Origin: Leptospira dzoumogneensis
GTDB taxonomy: Bacteria > Spirochaetota > Leptospiria > Leptospirales > Leptospiraceae
Length of the DNA stretch: 64,000 nt
Assembly (NCBI RefSeq): GCF_004770895.1
Contig: NZ_RQHS01000018.1
Coordinates: 1 to 64,000, forward strand
Reading direction: 5' to 3'
Shown here: in pieces, positions 26,153-36,117 of the stretch
Layout: each line of letters begins with the position of its first letter
Numbering within the stretch: position 1 is the stretch's first letter
Notes under the pieces: generated by a model
Databases searched by the model: none
Seen by the model: the letters and a program-made list of their open reading frames with translations, nothing else
What the model was told of the DNA's origin: nothing
Program-made: the position numbers and the translations under genes

Positions 26153-27363
26153 TTGGATGCTACTGGTTCTAATTTTGAACCTTCTTTTTTAGAAGTATTC
26201 ATATCAGAATATCCGGTTCTTGGCTCTACCACTTTAACCAGATCACCTTCCAATAAAGAAGCGGAAGGGTTATTTACAATTCGATCGTTTGTGCTGACCC
26301 CATCTCTTACTTCTATAACGGAGTCTATGATCTTATTCACAGTGATCGGTTTGAAATGGACCTTATTGTCTTGTGTGACAGTCGCAACTTGAGTGCCGTT
26401 TTCATCGAAGACTAAGGAGCTGGATGGTATCGTAAGAAGATCTTTCTTAACGGGAGCAGTGAGAGTCACTTGAGCATAAGAACCCGGCCATAAGGATCTG
26501 TCCTTATTATCTATAGTGAATTCTGCAATTACGGTTCTCATATTCAGATCGAAACCTTTAGAGATCGTTAGGAAGTTTGCTGTGAATTTTCGATTCGGAA
26601 ATTGTTGAACGGTGAGTTCCGCCGCCAATCCAGGCTTCAACAAGTAGGCGAAGGTCCCGGGAACTGAAACGAATAGACGCATTTTATGTATATCCGCCAC
26701 TGTAAATAGGTTGGAAGGAGTTTTACTATCATCGATATTTCCTTCTTGGGTAACATAATCGCCTACGTTAATATTTCTTTGGATCACCACTCCTTTGAAA
26801 GGAGCTACTATCGTTTTGAAATTGATCTTGGCCTTATACTTATCCACATTCTTTTCCGCGGATTTCAGTTTTGCTTCTTCGGAATTTTTATCGGCTACTG
26901 CTACTGAAATGGACTGTTCCGAAACCGCATGAGAACTTCTTAATGCTAGATATCTGTCCGCGGTAACTGCTGCCAGTTTGTATTTTGCTTTTTGGGAATC
27001 TAAGTCAGCCTCCGCTTGTGCGTATTCCGCGTCTAGAGCAGGGACCTTGATACGAGCAAGTACGTCTCCTTCGTTTACTTCCGCTCCATAATCTTTATAC
27101 CACATCTTAACGTAGCCTGGGACCTGAGCATAGATGACGGCCTCATACCAAGCTCGAACTGTTCCGGGCAGAGTGATCGTTTCCAAAGGGTTGGGAGGTG
27201 TAGGACTTACTACGGAAACATTCGGAATGGATGCTTCCAAGGCTTCCTTTCGGAATTCTTCCGCGCTATGTATCTGTTGATAGAATATATAGCACAGGAA
27301 TATAACTCCGAATGAGATTGTGGATAATGTTAAAAGTTTCTTTTTAGGTACTGTTGGGATCAT
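26149..27363 (-). CDS. RND efflux periplasmic adaptor (membrane fusion protein)
   Basis: This 404-residue protein is anchored by one N-terminal helix (LLTLSTISFGVIFLCYIFY). Domains follow the HlyD/AcrA order: a lipoyl half at GTVRAWYEAVIYAQVPGYV, an alpha-hairpin at about residues 110-180, a second lipoyl half (IVAPFKGVVIQRNINVGDYV), then a beta-barrel and membrane-proximal domain. It links the permease to the outer-membrane factor. It overlaps both neighbours by 4 bp, so the three subunits are translationally coupled. Confidence 0.93.
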   Translation of the reverse strand: MIPTVPKKKLLTLSTISFGVIFLCYIFYQQIHSAEEFRKEALEASIPNVSVVSPTPPNPLETITLPGTVRAWYEAVIYAQVPGYVKMWYKDYGAEVNEGDVLARIKVPALDAEYAQAEADLDSQKAKYKLAAVTADRYLALRSSHAVSEQSISVAVADKNSEEAKLKSAEKNVDKYKAKINFKTIVAPFKGVVIQRNINVGDYVTQEGNIDDSKTPSNLFTVADIHKMRLFVSVPGTFAYLLKPGLAAELTVQQFPNRKFTANFLTISKGFDLNMRTVIAEFTIDNKDRSLWPGSYAQVTLTAPVKKDLLTIPSSSLVFDENGTQVATVTQDNKVHFKPITVNKIIDSVIEVRDGVSTNDRIVNNPSASLLEGDLVKVVEPRTGYSDMNTSKKEGSKLEPVASK

Positions 27364-30300
27364 TTTGAGCTTTCCTTTTGGATTTTTGCACGGTTATTAT
27401 AGATGATCGCGTAGATACAAGGCACGAAGAAGAGTGTGGCGAATGTAGCAACAGCCAATCCTCCGATCACCGCTCTGCCTAACGGAGCATTTTGAGAGTT
27501 ACTTATGGACATAGGTACCATTCCAATGATCATCGCGGAAGCGGTCATAAGTACCGGTCTGATCCTGGAATATCCCGCTTCGATTGCGGCCCTTATCGCA
27601 TCTCCATGGACTTCTAAACGGTCCCTTGCATAAGAAACTACTAATATAGAGTTCGCAGTCGCAGTTCCCATACACATGATCGCTCCCGTTAAAGCAGGTA
27701 CTGAGATATATGTGCGGGTAAGAAATAGGGACCAAGCAATCCCCGCTAATGCACCAGGCAATGCGGTGATGATGATGAACGGGTCGGTCCAAGACTGGAA
27801 GTTCACTACGATCAAAAGATATACCAGAAGAATTGCTACAAAGAGTCCGCCGATCAGTTCTATATATGCGCTTCTCATTGTTTCGGCCTGGCCTAGGATC
27901 TCAATTGCTGCACCTCTTGGAAGTTCGCTCTTCATAGAGTCCATGATCTTTTGAGCATCACTTAAAACTCCTCCTAGGTCTCTTCCTTCCGCGGAAACAT
28001 ATACGTCTATCAGAGGCAAAAGGTTTTGGTGAGTCACTAAACCGGGAGTTCCTGTCGGAGTGATATTCGCTACGTTCCCTAAGAGTTGGATCCCATTCTC
28101 CGTATTATCTTGTAAGTCTCCTCGATTGACTGGAACAGTGAGCAGATCTTCCGTTCTTCTCATCTGAGGTTGAGGCACATAGATATTGATCTGGTAAGAA
28201 AGACCAGTTTTACGATCCATCCAATACTCTTGGTCTATCTGCTGGCTTCCCGAAGTTGCGAGTAACATATTTTCTGCAACTGATTTCATCGGAAGATCAA
28301 CGTTGATCCCTAAACTTCTATTTCCATCCACAAGAAGAGTAGGTGTGCTCATTGTTTGTTGGATCACAACATCCGCCGCGCCCGGGATCGTTTTCAGTTT
28401 ACCCTGTAGTTTTTGAGCAAATTCAAAATTCTTTTCCAGATCCATACCGTTGATCTGAATATCGATCGGAGAAGGTGAGCCGAAGTTCAGGATCTTTGCG
28501 GTCAAGTCAGCAGGTTGGAATGTGAATACTGTTCCCGGATAAAGTTCGTTTAATCCTTTTCTAAGAGTTTGTCTATAATCCCAAACAGGAGATTCTTCAT
28601 CCTTTAATGAGATCGTTAAGTCGCAGTCTTGAGAACCGATTGTAGGAGTAGGAATGAATGCGAGGTTATGGGGTCCTACCGGAAGACCGCAGTTACTCAG
28701 AACACTCTCCACCTTACCGGGAAGTAATTTTTTAATATCTTCCGAAACCAGAGTGGCAATCCTTCCGGAAACTTCTATCCTTGTCCCCAAAGGTGCACGC
28801 ATATGCATCTGTAAAGTTCCCGCTTTGATCTCTGGAAAGAAGTCTCTACCATTCAGATAGAATAGAAGAAGGGACCCGGTTGCTATTCCTAAGAATACCT
28901 GCACAAATTTTTTGCGATTCGCTATTACTCTTTGTAGAAGAATATAATAACGTTCCCTGAATTCAGTGAAGTTACGTTCGAATCCTTTTTGAAAACGAAT
29001 TAAGAAATCGATCCATTCCGCAATGAAAGCGAAACGAGAGTTCGTTTTTTTAGCAGGAGTATGGGTTATATTATGTTTTGAAGCTGCCTTGGAGTGAGAT
29101 CCATGACCATGAGCTTCCGGAGAATGATGAGCAGTCAGCAGATATTTAGCCATGGTAGGCACAAGAGTTCTTGAAAGAATGAAGGAAGCGATCATCGCTA
29201 ATGCAACCGCTTCCGCCATCGGTTTGAATAACCAACCGGATACTCCGCTCAATTGAAATAGAGGGAACCAAACGATCACGATCGCAAGAGTTGCTACGAA
29301 AGTAGGAATTACTATCTCGTTAGCGGCATCAATGATCGCCTTCTCCAACGGTTTACCCATTTCGATATGAGTATCTATATTCTCTATCATCACAGTGGCA
29401 TCATCCACAAGGATCCCCACTGCTAGTGCAAGACCTCCTAGGGTCATCACGTTGATGGATTCTCCGATTAAATGAAGACCTATGATGGAACTTAAAAGAG
29501 AAAGAGGAATGGAAGTAGCGATGATCGTAGTCGCTCTCCAGGAACCTAAAAAGAGCAATACCACTAAGCCGGTTAGAGCCGCGGCCAATACCATTTCATG
29601 GACAACGTTCTCTATAGAATCTTTAACGAAGATGGAAGCGTCGTTTAATAATTTGATCTCCACATCGTCCGGAGAGATCTCTCTGATCCTCGGCATGGTT
29701 TTACGGATCCCGTCCACCACATCCAGGGTGGACGCATCACCACTTTTCATAACGACGATCAATACGGATTGTTTTCCATCTACAAGCACGGAGTTTAATT
29801 GGGGAGGGCCGCCTAATGCGACACTCGCAACATCCCTCATGAAAAATGTGCTGTTACCGACTCTCTTGATCGGAATATTATTAAAATCTTCTACTTGGAT
29901 CGGGATTGCATTCGTCATTACCATCCAATCCGTTTTACCGATCTTCTGGTCTCCCGCAGGCAACACCGCGCTTTGTTCATTGAACGCCTTGAATACATCC
30001 ATAGGCGAAAGGTTTCTGGACAAAAGTTTTTGCTTATCGAGTGATACCAATAATTGCATCGGAGTTCCACCGTAAGGCTGAGGGATGATCGCACCTGGGA
30101 TGGTAACTAGTAAGGATCGTATCCTCATGAATGCGAGGTTATAAAGTTCTGCCGGAGTCATCTTCTCCGATGTGACTTGAAGCATCGCAACCGGAACGGA
30201 AGATGCTTCCAAACGCATGATCATAGGCGGAGAAATATCCGGAGGCAGGGATGTGACTACTGTCTGCGAAATCGCAGCCACCTCCGCTTCTGCACCTGCA

Positions 30301-30608
30301 AGATCGGTATGAGGCTGTAATTCTATATTGATAATGCTGCTTCCGTAATAGGATCTGCTATTGATACTTTTGATCCCTTCAACAGTGCTGGTTAATGCTC
30401 TTTCAAAAAAGTAAGTGATCCTTCCCGCAACATCTTCAGGAAGCATACCTTGGTAACCCCATACTACCGAAATAACCGGTATCTTGATGTTTGGAAAAAC
30501 ATCCGTAGGGGCTTTGAAAATGGATTGTATCCCGAAGAACAGGATTAGAATAGCGAGGACCACGAAGGTGTAAGGTCTTTTTAGAGCAATGAGAACGATT
30601 TCATTCAT
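27360..30608 (-). CDS. RND family efflux permease (AcrB-like)
   Basis: A 1082-residue inner-membrane RND transporter with the usual duplicated layout: helix 1, a large periplasmic loop, helices 2-6, a cytoplasmic link, helix 7, a second loop, helices 8-12. The proton-relay motif in helix 4, GILVDDATVMIENIDTH, carries the Asp pair known from AcrB. The substrate class is probably organic compounds or drugs (HAE type) rather than metals. The helix 6-7 link around residues 489-520 carries seven histidines within AHHSPEAHGHGSHSKAASKH and the next few residues, which is unusual. It is the first gene of the operon; a membrane AraC regulator is divergent. Confidence 0.93.
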   Translation of the reverse strand: MNEIVLIALKRPYTFVVLAILILFFGIQSIFKAPTDVFPNIKIPVISVVWGYQGMLPEDVAGRITYFFERALTSTVEGIKSINSRSYYGSSIINIELQPHTDLAGAEAEVAAISQTVVTSLPPDISPPMIMRLEASSVPVAMLQVTSEKMTPAELYNLAFMRIRSLLVTIPGAIIPQPYGGTPMQLLVSLDKQKLLSRNLSPMDVFKAFNEQSAVLPAGDQKIGKTDWMVMTNAIPIQVEDFNNIPIKRVGNSTFFMRDVASVALGGPPQLNSVLVDGKQSVLIVVMKSGDASTLDVVDGIRKTMPRIREISPDDVEIKLLNDASIFVKDSIENVVHEMVLAAALTGLVVLLFLGSWRATTIIATSIPLSLLSSIIGLHLIGESINVMTLGGLALAVGILVDDATVMIENIDTHIEMGKPLEKAIIDAANEIVIPTFVATLAIVIVWFPLFQLSGVSGWLFKPMAEAVALAMIASFILSRTLVPTMAKYLLTAHHSPEAHGHGSHSKAASKHNITHTPAKKTNSRFAFIAEWIDFLIRFQKGFERNFTEFRERYYILLQRVIANRKKFVQVFLGIATGSLLLFYLNGRDFFPEIKAGTLQMHMRAPLGTRIEVSGRIATLVSEDIKKLLPGKVESVLSNCGLPVGPHNLAFIPTPTIGSQDCDLTISLKDEESPVWDYRQTLRKGLNELYPGTVFTFQPADLTAKILNFGSPSPIDIQINGMDLEKNFEFAQKLQGKLKTIPGAADVVIQQTMSTPTLLVDGNRSLGINVDLPMKSVAENMLLATSGSQQIDQEYWMDRKTGLSYQINIYVPQPQMRRTEDLLTVPVNRGDLQDNTENGIQLLGNVANITPTGTPGLVTHQNLLPLIDVYVSAEGRDLGGVLSDAQKIMDSMKSELPRGAAIEILGQAETMRSAYIELIGGLFVAILLVYLLIVVNFQSWTDPFIIITALPGALAGIAWSLFLTRTYISVPALTGAIMCMGTATANSILVVSYARDRLEVHGDAIRAAIEAGYSRIRPVLMTASAMIIGMVPMSISNSQNAPLGRAVIGGLAVATFATLFFVPCIYAIIYNNRAKIQKESSK

Positions 30609-30684
30609 TTTGTTTCCTCATATATTAGTAGCATTTAAAATGGAGAAAATCGTCCCGGTTTATAAGTTTGGACAGGATTCTTGA

Positions 30685-32253
30685 ATGATCAATATGTCTA
30701 GAATAAAAGTATTTCTGATTTGGATCCTGGTTTTAGGGATCTCTACTCAAATCCATTCCCAAGGGGATGAGAAGAAGAATGTGGGGCATCTTCGTATCCA
30801 AGGCTCCGACCAAACTCACTGGAAGCAGATAGACGATTTTTCGGTATTACTCGACTGGGGATTTTATCCGGAGCCGATCGATCTGCGTTTTCGGATCGGT
30901 AATTTACCTGAGGAATCTAAGACTGAATTTTTGATCTTTCCTTGGAGCCTTTTGGATTCAGTTCAGGTATGCGATCTTAATGGGGATTGTTTACGGGCAG
31001 GATTCATTCATCCGGTCAATGAATGGCTGATCCCTGGGATATTTCCGGTTTTTCCCCTCAGAAAGTTTCTGGAGAATAGCCAAGAGATCAATATTAGGAT
31101 CCAGTCTAGGAATTATATACTTTCGGAAGTTCGGTTAGTAAGCGCGGAAGAGTTATATTCCATTTCCACAGTTTATTCTGGGATCGTATTTTCGCTTCTC
31201 GCGCTTGTGATCGTTCAGGTTGCCTATCTGATCAATTCCTATATTCGCCTTCGTTCTAAGTGGATCCTGTATCAGATCCTATTCTCATTCGGTATCGGGC
31301 TTACTTTCTTATTCGTGTCCGGGATAGCCTCCAGATATCTTTTTCCAGGATTCGGTTTCCCTCTTTCTTTAGGGAAGAAGATCATGATAGGTTATCTGAT
31401 CATTTCCGGCACTCTCTGGGTTTCTCATTTTTTAAAGATCAGGCAGAATTTCAAACCGGTTTGGTATTTTTATATCGTAGTGAATATACTGACTGCGGTC
31501 ATGATCGTTTTAAGTTTTACTCAATTTCCAAGGCAATTCGTATCTCGCTCGTTTACTATTTTTTATTTGGCAGTGACCGGCACTGCAATCGTTCTTAGTT
31601 TGGTCGCTACAAAACGAAAAACGATCCAAACTCGCTGGTTTGTGCTCGGAATGTTCTCTCTACTCGCGATAGAGATCTTAAATATCATTTCGTATAAGGC
31701 ATTCTTTTCTTTCGATGGGAAAAGTTTCTTATTTTTTATAGCCTTCTTCGTTCCGGTAAATATATTCCTGACCAGCCGCTCCGTTAGGACCCGGATCAGA
31801 GAATTGGAACATGAAATTATATTGAGAAGAGAAGAACTCAAAAACTTCCAGATAGATAGGACATCTTCGGACATATCCGGAAAGAAAAAATCCACCATAG
31901 TAGGTATCAATGTAGAAGATACCCTCGCTCGATTGAATAAACTTTTGGATGAAGACAAGATCTATTTAGAAGAAGAATTAAGGATCAGCGATCTTGCTGC
32001 TGTGTTAGGTTTATCCGTGCATCAGGTTTCAGAACTTCTAAACCAAGTATTGAATATTTCTTTTCCTGACCTTCTTAAAAAATATAGGATAGAAGAGGCT
32101 AAACGTATTATTTTAAATGATCCTTCTGCAAATATACTGGATCTTGCGTTTTCAGTGGGTTTCCAGTCTAAGTCTTCTTTTTATGATTCTTTTAAGAAGT
32201 ATACGGGACTGACCCCTCAGGAATTCAAAAAATCGGCTTCACTTGAGGAATGA
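30685..32253 (+). CDS. 7TM-DISM membrane regulator with C-terminal AraC DNA-binding domain
   Basis: This 522-residue protein has a signal peptide (VFLIWILVLGISTQIHS), an extracytoplasmic beta-rich domain at about 25-160 of the 7TMR-DISM type, about seven membrane helices at 165-375, a charged linker, and a C-terminal AraC double helix-turn-helix (ISDLAAVLGLSVHQVSELLN, ILDLAFSVGFQSKSSFYDSF, GLTPQEF). A direct one-component membrane sensor-regulator is inferred. Divergence from the RND operon with about 75 bp between suggests it controls the pump. AGGA before the ATG supports this start. Confidence 0.87.
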   Translation: MINMSRIKVFLIWILVLGISTQIHSQGDEKKNVGHLRIQGSDQTHWKQIDDFSVLLDWGFYPEPIDLRFRIGNLPEESKTEFLIFPWSLLDSVQVCDLNGDCLRAGFIHPVNEWLIPGIFPVFPLRKFLENSQEINIRIQSRNYILSEVRLVSAEELYSISTVYSGIVFSLLALVIVQVAYLINSYIRLRSKWILYQILFSFGIGLTFLFVSGIASRYLFPGFGFPLSLGKKIMIGYLIISGTLWVSHFLKIRQNFKPVWYFYIVVNILTAVMIVLSFTQFPRQFVSRSFTIFYLAVTGTAIVLSLVATKRKTIQTRWFVLGMFSLLAIEILNIISYKAFFSFDGKSFLFFIAFFVPVNIFLTSRSVRTRIRELEHEIILRREELKNFQIDRTSSDISGKKKSTIVGINVEDTLARLNKLLDEDKIYLEEELRISDLAAVLGLSVHQVSELLNQVLNISFPDLLKKYRIEEAKRIILNDPSANILDLAFSVGFQSKSSFYDSFKKYTGLTPQEFKKSASLEE

Positions 32254-32296
32254 TCCGATTTAAATTTTCAATATACTTAATAAGTTTAAAGGAAGA

Positions 32297-32332
32297 AGTT
32301 CCGAAAAAGAAAATATTTTCTTTTTCGGAACT
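32297..32332. terminator. Perfect 36-nt palindrome, bidirectional terminator
   Basis: AGTTCCGAAAAAGAAAAT is followed directly by its exact reverse complement, giving an 18-bp arm palindrome with A- and T-runs, between two convergent genes. It is a strong candidate for termination in both directions. Confidence 0.75.
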
Positions 32333-32345
32333 ATCGATTACTAGA

Positions 32346-33131
32346 TCAATACCAGTTGATCAATTCGACTTGAGTAGAAGGGCTGGACTCTTTTACAAGC
32401 GCCTTAAACTTTTCAGTATCACTTAATCCGTCTTTTCCACGGTAATGATATGGATACACAACTTTCGGCTTAAAGTCTTTCACTGCATCCGCCGCTTTTT
32501 CTACAGACATAGTATAAGGTTGGTTCATACAAAGAAACGCGATGTCGATATTTTTCAAAGATCTCATTTCTTTAATATCTTCGGTGTCTCCGGAAATATA
32601 GATGGTCTTACCTCCGAACTTGATCAAATAACCGTTTCCTCTTCCTTTAGTATGTTTATCCAAATGTTCTTTGGTAATATTATACATAGGAATAGCGGAG
32701 AAGTTGATATCACCTACGGAAGCGGATTGTCCGTTCTTCAAACGAGTGATATTGGTATATTCTTTTGCTTCTTTCGCGACTGCTTCCGGAGCTATGATCT
32801 GGGTTTCTTTAGTCGCGATCTCTCCCAAAGTTTTAAGATCCATATGATCGGGATGAATATCCGTAATTAGGATCAGATCCGGTTTTTTCAGGTCCTTATA
32901 CTTTTCTCCTCCCCAAGAAGGATCCACATAGATTGTTTTCTCACCAATGGTTAGGACCAAACTTCCATGAAAGATCGGTTGGATTTGGATAGAAGTTTTA
33001 GAACTTGGGATCTCTATTTTAGGTTTCGGCTCTGCCGTAGCACATCCTAAAAATCCTTGTACAAGACCCGCAGCTAATAGCGCGGCTAAAAAGATTGGTA
33101 TGTTTCGAAAAAGATTACTTATTGATCTCAT
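32346..33131 (-). CDS. MBL-fold metallohydrolase lipoprotein (UlaG-like)
   Basis: A 261-residue protein with N-terminal helix and lipobox QGFLGC (Cys29). The remainder is a metallo-beta-lactamase fold of the UlaG/RomA type: ILITDIHPDHMDLKTL (HxxDH-type site with only the second pair of ligands fully kept), YISGDTEDI, FLCMNQPYTMSVEKAADA and VVYPYHYRGKDG. Homologues are annotated as MBL-fold hydrolases of unknown substrate. The lipid anchor places it in the periplasm or at the outer membrane, unusual for a UlaG-like enzyme. It is a single gene followed by the palindromic terminator. Confidence 0.85.
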   Translation of the reverse strand: MRSISNLFRNIPIFLAALLAAGLVQGFLGCATAEPKPKIEIPSSKTSIQIQPIFHGSLVLTIGEKTIYVDPSWGGEKYKDLKKPDLILITDIHPDHMDLKTLGEIATKETQIIAPEAVAKEAKEYTNITRLKNGQSASVGDINFSAIPMYNITKEHLDKHTKGRGNGYLIKFGGKTIYISGDTEDIKEMRSLKNIDIAFLCMNQPYTMSVEKAADAVKDFKPKVVYPYHYRGKDGLSDTEKFKALVKESSPSTQVELINWY

Positions 33132-33280
33132 GAGATCTCCTTGTCTTTGATCTAGAAGTTTCCGTATTCACGGGAACTAGACCGATTGAAAATCCAGAAT
33201 ATTTTCCTTTTTGGACCTTGTAAAGATAAGTGTCGTTATCGACCGAAGGTCAATCGGTAGTTTATACTTCTCTAAAATTA

Positions 33281-35065
33281 TTAGAATGATCCGCCGAAAC
33301 CTGCATTCCCGGTAATCGTAGAGCTTGCAGCGCTTACATCTATCGCAGAAATTTGAGATGAAGATCCATTGAAGATATAAACTTTTCCTCCGCCTGAATA
33401 ATTAGGGGCGCTTATGATCAGCTCCGATTTTCCATCTAAATTTAGATCGATTGTTTGGGCTCCGGTTCCGAATTGGCTGGTCTGCCCTGGATCTCCTGCG
33501 ATATTAGGAATAACAGCTGTTCCAGTAATTAGAAAACCGGTAACGCCGCTTGCCGGACCATAAATTATGAAAGCTTGTCCGATATTCGAATTGAATCCTT
33601 TTGCACCAAAAATAAGATCCGGAAAAGCATCCCCATTAATATTTCCAAAAGTTATAGAAGAGCTTACATACTCAGCTGCAGGTAGATTGCTATATACGTG
33701 AAATGCTCCGTTACTAATATCAGTTGCCGTAATTGCGGAAATAGATCCATAGAAAAATGAAAGTTTACCCGCATAGGTAGGACCGGAACCGTTAGAAGGA
33801 AATCCAGTCCCTCCTACTGCCAGATCTTCAAACCCGTCTGAATTTAGATCATCTGATGCTAATGATTCTCCGAAACGGCTGAAATAATAACCGCCTGCTA
33901 TAGTGGTATATGCGTCACTATATAAAGAATTCGGAACATTGATACCGGATGCTCCGGCGCTTAAGAAAATCCAAACAGTCCCTCTTTGGCCGTCGCAAAG
34001 AGATCCCCCTACCGCCAAATCAGAAGATCCATTCCCATTAAAATCTCCGAATACTACACCGGAGCCGAAATTATTATTCGAAGAAGATAGCCCGGTAATA
34101 GTGGAAAAGGCATTAGAAATACCTAAACTAGTTCCTCCTGCGCCGTCCGTGATCCCGTCTACAGTACTTTTGTAAATATATACAGTCCCTGTATTGGAAG
34201 GATAACCTGGAGAACCGACCGCCAGATCTAAAAATCCGTTTTGGTCCGGATCTCCAAGTGCCACAACATGTCCGAATTGGGAAGAAACCGAAGGTCCTGT
34301 GATAGTCGTATTAGCGGAACTTGTGCTTCCTGTAATTCCGGTTGTGCCTGCACTATGGAATACATAAACTCTTCCGGCAGAAGTGGAATAACCTTCCGAG
34401 CCCACTACTAGATCAGCGTAACCGTCCGCATTTATATCTCCTACTTGAAAAGAACCCCCGAAATAATCGGAAGCGGAGGTGCCGGATATCGTAGTGTTTG
34501 CTTCTCCGGAAGATACCGCCTCAATTCCTATCTTTGGAGTATTATGAAAAATAGATATTTCCCCGGTATTTGAATTCGCACTAGGACTTCCAACGACCAG
34601 ATCCGGATAACCGTCTCCGTTAATATCTCTGTTAAATCCTTTCCTTACACTTAGTACAACTCCGAAAACAGAACCTACATTTCGAGCATGGATGCTATGA
34701 ATACTTTTATGTTTCCAAACCGAGCTTCCGGTAGGAAGAGGAAAACTCCAGGTTGCTACTCCGGTCGCGGGCAGGAAAGCTCCTCCATCTATACTGACTT
34801 CCACTTCAGATTCGGAAGTGCCTACTAAAAACCCGGTCTCTAAAAGCCCTCCACTCGGAATATTAGAAACTACAACGGAAGATTGATTACATTCTCCTGT
34901 GGCAAAACAAAGAAATGTAGTTTCCCACCACGCTCTAGAATAAGGGATCGCAGGATTATAAGTTTCTACCTTGCAGAAAGAAAATAAAATTAAGAAACAA
35001 AGTAAGAAGGATCTGGATAAAAACACTAATTTGAAAAAATGTAAGTAAAACTTTCCAAGCAACAC
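33281..35065 (-). CDS. FG-GAP repeat (integrin-alpha-like beta-propeller) surface protein
   Basis: This 594-residue exported protein has an N-terminal hydrophobic signal (FLSRSFLLCFLILFSFC); Cys may be lipidated, although Phe at -1 makes the lipobox poor. Residues about 60-125 form an Ig-like domain (VEVSIDGGAFLPATGVATW). About seven FG-GAP repeats follow, with calcium-type loops such as DINGDGYPDLVVGS, DINADGYADLVVGS and DFNGNGSSDLAVGG. A seven-bladed propeller on the cell surface is inferred, possibly for adhesion. It is a clear paralogue of the protein at 53924-55747, sharing the order of domains and many motifs. Confidence 0.85.
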   Translation of the reverse strand: MLLGKFYLHFFKLVFLSRSFLLCFLILFSFCKVETYNPAIPYSRAWWETTFLCFATGECNQSSVVVSNIPSGGLLETGFLVGTSESEVEVSIDGGAFLPATGVATWSFPLPTGSSVWKHKSIHSIHARNVGSVFGVVLSVRKGFNRDINGDGYPDLVVGSPSANSNTGEISIFHNTPKIGIEAVSSGEANTTISGTSASDYFGGSFQVGDINADGYADLVVGSEGYSTSAGRVYVFHSAGTTGITGSTSSANTTITGPSVSSQFGHVVALGDPDQNGFLDLAVGSPGYPSNTGTVYIYKSTVDGITDGAGGTSLGISNAFSTITGLSSSNNNFGSGVVFGDFNGNGSSDLAVGGSLCDGQRGTVWIFLSAGASGINVPNSLYSDAYTTIAGGYYFSRFGESLASDDLNSDGFEDLAVGGTGFPSNGSGPTYAGKLSFFYGSISAITATDISNGAFHVYSNLPAAEYVSSSITFGNINGDAFPDLIFGAKGFNSNIGQAFIIYGPASGVTGFLITGTAVIPNIAGDPGQTSQFGTGAQTIDLNLDGKSELIISAPNYSGGGKVYIFNGSSSQISAIDVSAASSTITGNAGFGGSF

Positions 35066-35119
35066 ATTTTCAAATTTCGTAAATTAATTTCCTAAATTCG
35101 ATTTGTAATGCTATAAATG

Positions 35120-35139
35120 CCTCCCTCGTTCGAGGGAGG
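35120..35139 (-). terminator. Terminator hairpin after the LNS2 gene
   Basis: A perfect inverted repeat CCTCCCTCG/CGAGGGAGG with a 2-nt centre (or an 8-bp stem with a 4-nt loop) lies 15 bp after the LNS2 stop, followed on the minus strand by an AT-rich tract. Confidence 0.55.
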
Positions 35140-35154
35140 ACATCGAAGATAATT

Positions 35155-36117
35155 TTAGTAACAGGAAGAAGCTTGAGGAGTACTTGTTACTACAGTGTTG
35201 TAATGAAGAGAATAGTTCCCGGTGATCGACTGGGTCCCTTCTTTGCCTGCATTTGTTCCAATAATCCAAGTATCCGATTTTGGAATACCGCCTGCCGCAT
35301 ACGCTGCAATATCAGTAGTTGCATTTCCATAAGCGCGTATAATATTCAGGCCGACAATATTACGCAAATAATTAATATAGTCTGTCTTGTAAGCCTGAAC
35401 ATTCGCACCTAAATAATCCGAACTAGGATGGTAATGCCAGGACTTCATACCTTTAGAAGGGAACCAATCGCGAGTATCCTTTGTATTCCAATAAGGACGG
35501 CCGGTCAGATAAACGATCTGATAACCTTTATTACGATATGCGTTCACAGTTTCCGGAGCGTAATAATAAGCATCGGCAATTTTAATACCCGCATAATCCG
35601 CAAGAGCTTCGAAATCATTCGTGGTCAAGGTACCATCCACATCGAATAGAACGGTTTGGCGGCCGGGATCGGCAACAGTCAGATAACCGTCCGCGCTGGA
35701 AAGATCACCTTCTACCACCATACGAACAATATAGTCACCTGTAGCACGAACACCTAAGTTTGCAGTGATCTTACCGTCACCATTCGTAGTATAACGACCC
35801 ACATAGGTCCAACCGCTCATCGCAGTTCCATAGATATAAACGTGAATGTATTCACCTTCCAGATCTTTATGAAATACGGCATCGTAATCGAATTTGCCGA
35901 CCATAGTTGCGTTCGATCCTGATTTTACGATAGTATCATAAACCATATGATAAGGTACATATAGGCCCGCCAAGATCGTATTTCCGAAATTGCGGAAACT
36001 TCTTTTGGTAGGTTTTGAAAAGGAAGGTGGGTTAGAAGGAGTGGTGTAGTCCGGACAATCTGCCCAAACTCCCATCGAGAACACACTTAAGCACAGGGCT
36101 AACACAAAGGATCGCAT
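35155..36117 (-). CDS. Secreted LNS2/lipin-like HAD phosphatase-domain protein
   Basis: The start at 36117 is chosen because GGAG lies 6 bases upstream; a TTG at 36129 is the longer alternative. The 320-residue protein has a signal peptide (MRSFVLALCLSVFSMGVWA). An N-terminal beta-rich domain at about 30-155 is followed by an LNS2/HAD domain: catalytic DVDGTLTTND, then YLTGRPYWNTKDTRDWF and the C-terminal Lys/Asp region. LNS2 is the catalytic fold of lipins and of phosphatidylinositol-transfer proteins and acts on phosphatidic acid. An extracytoplasmic lipid phosphatase role is inferred, not shown. The DxDxT residues are intact. Confidence 0.8.
   Translation of the reverse strand: MRSFVLALCLSVFSMGVWADCPDYTTPSNPPSFSKPTKRSFRNFGNTILAGLYVPYHMVYDTIVKSGSNATMVGKFDYDAVFHKDLEGEYIHVYIYGTAMSGWTYVGRYTTNGDGKITANLGVRATGDYIVRMVVEGDLSSADGYLTVADPGRQTVLFDVDGTLTTNDFEALADYAGIKIADAYYYAPETVNAYRNKGYQIVYLTGRPYWNTKDTRDWFPSKGMKSWHYHPSSDYLGANVQAYKTDYINYLRNIVGLNIIRAYGNATTDIAAYAAGGIPKSDTWIIGTNAGKEGTQSITGNYSLHYNTVVTSTPQASSCY

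Noticed and set aside
29482..30075. 197-codon plus-strand frame antisense to the RND permease
   Set aside because: Long antisense frames are common opposite RND genes because of codon bias; no domain or start context supports it.
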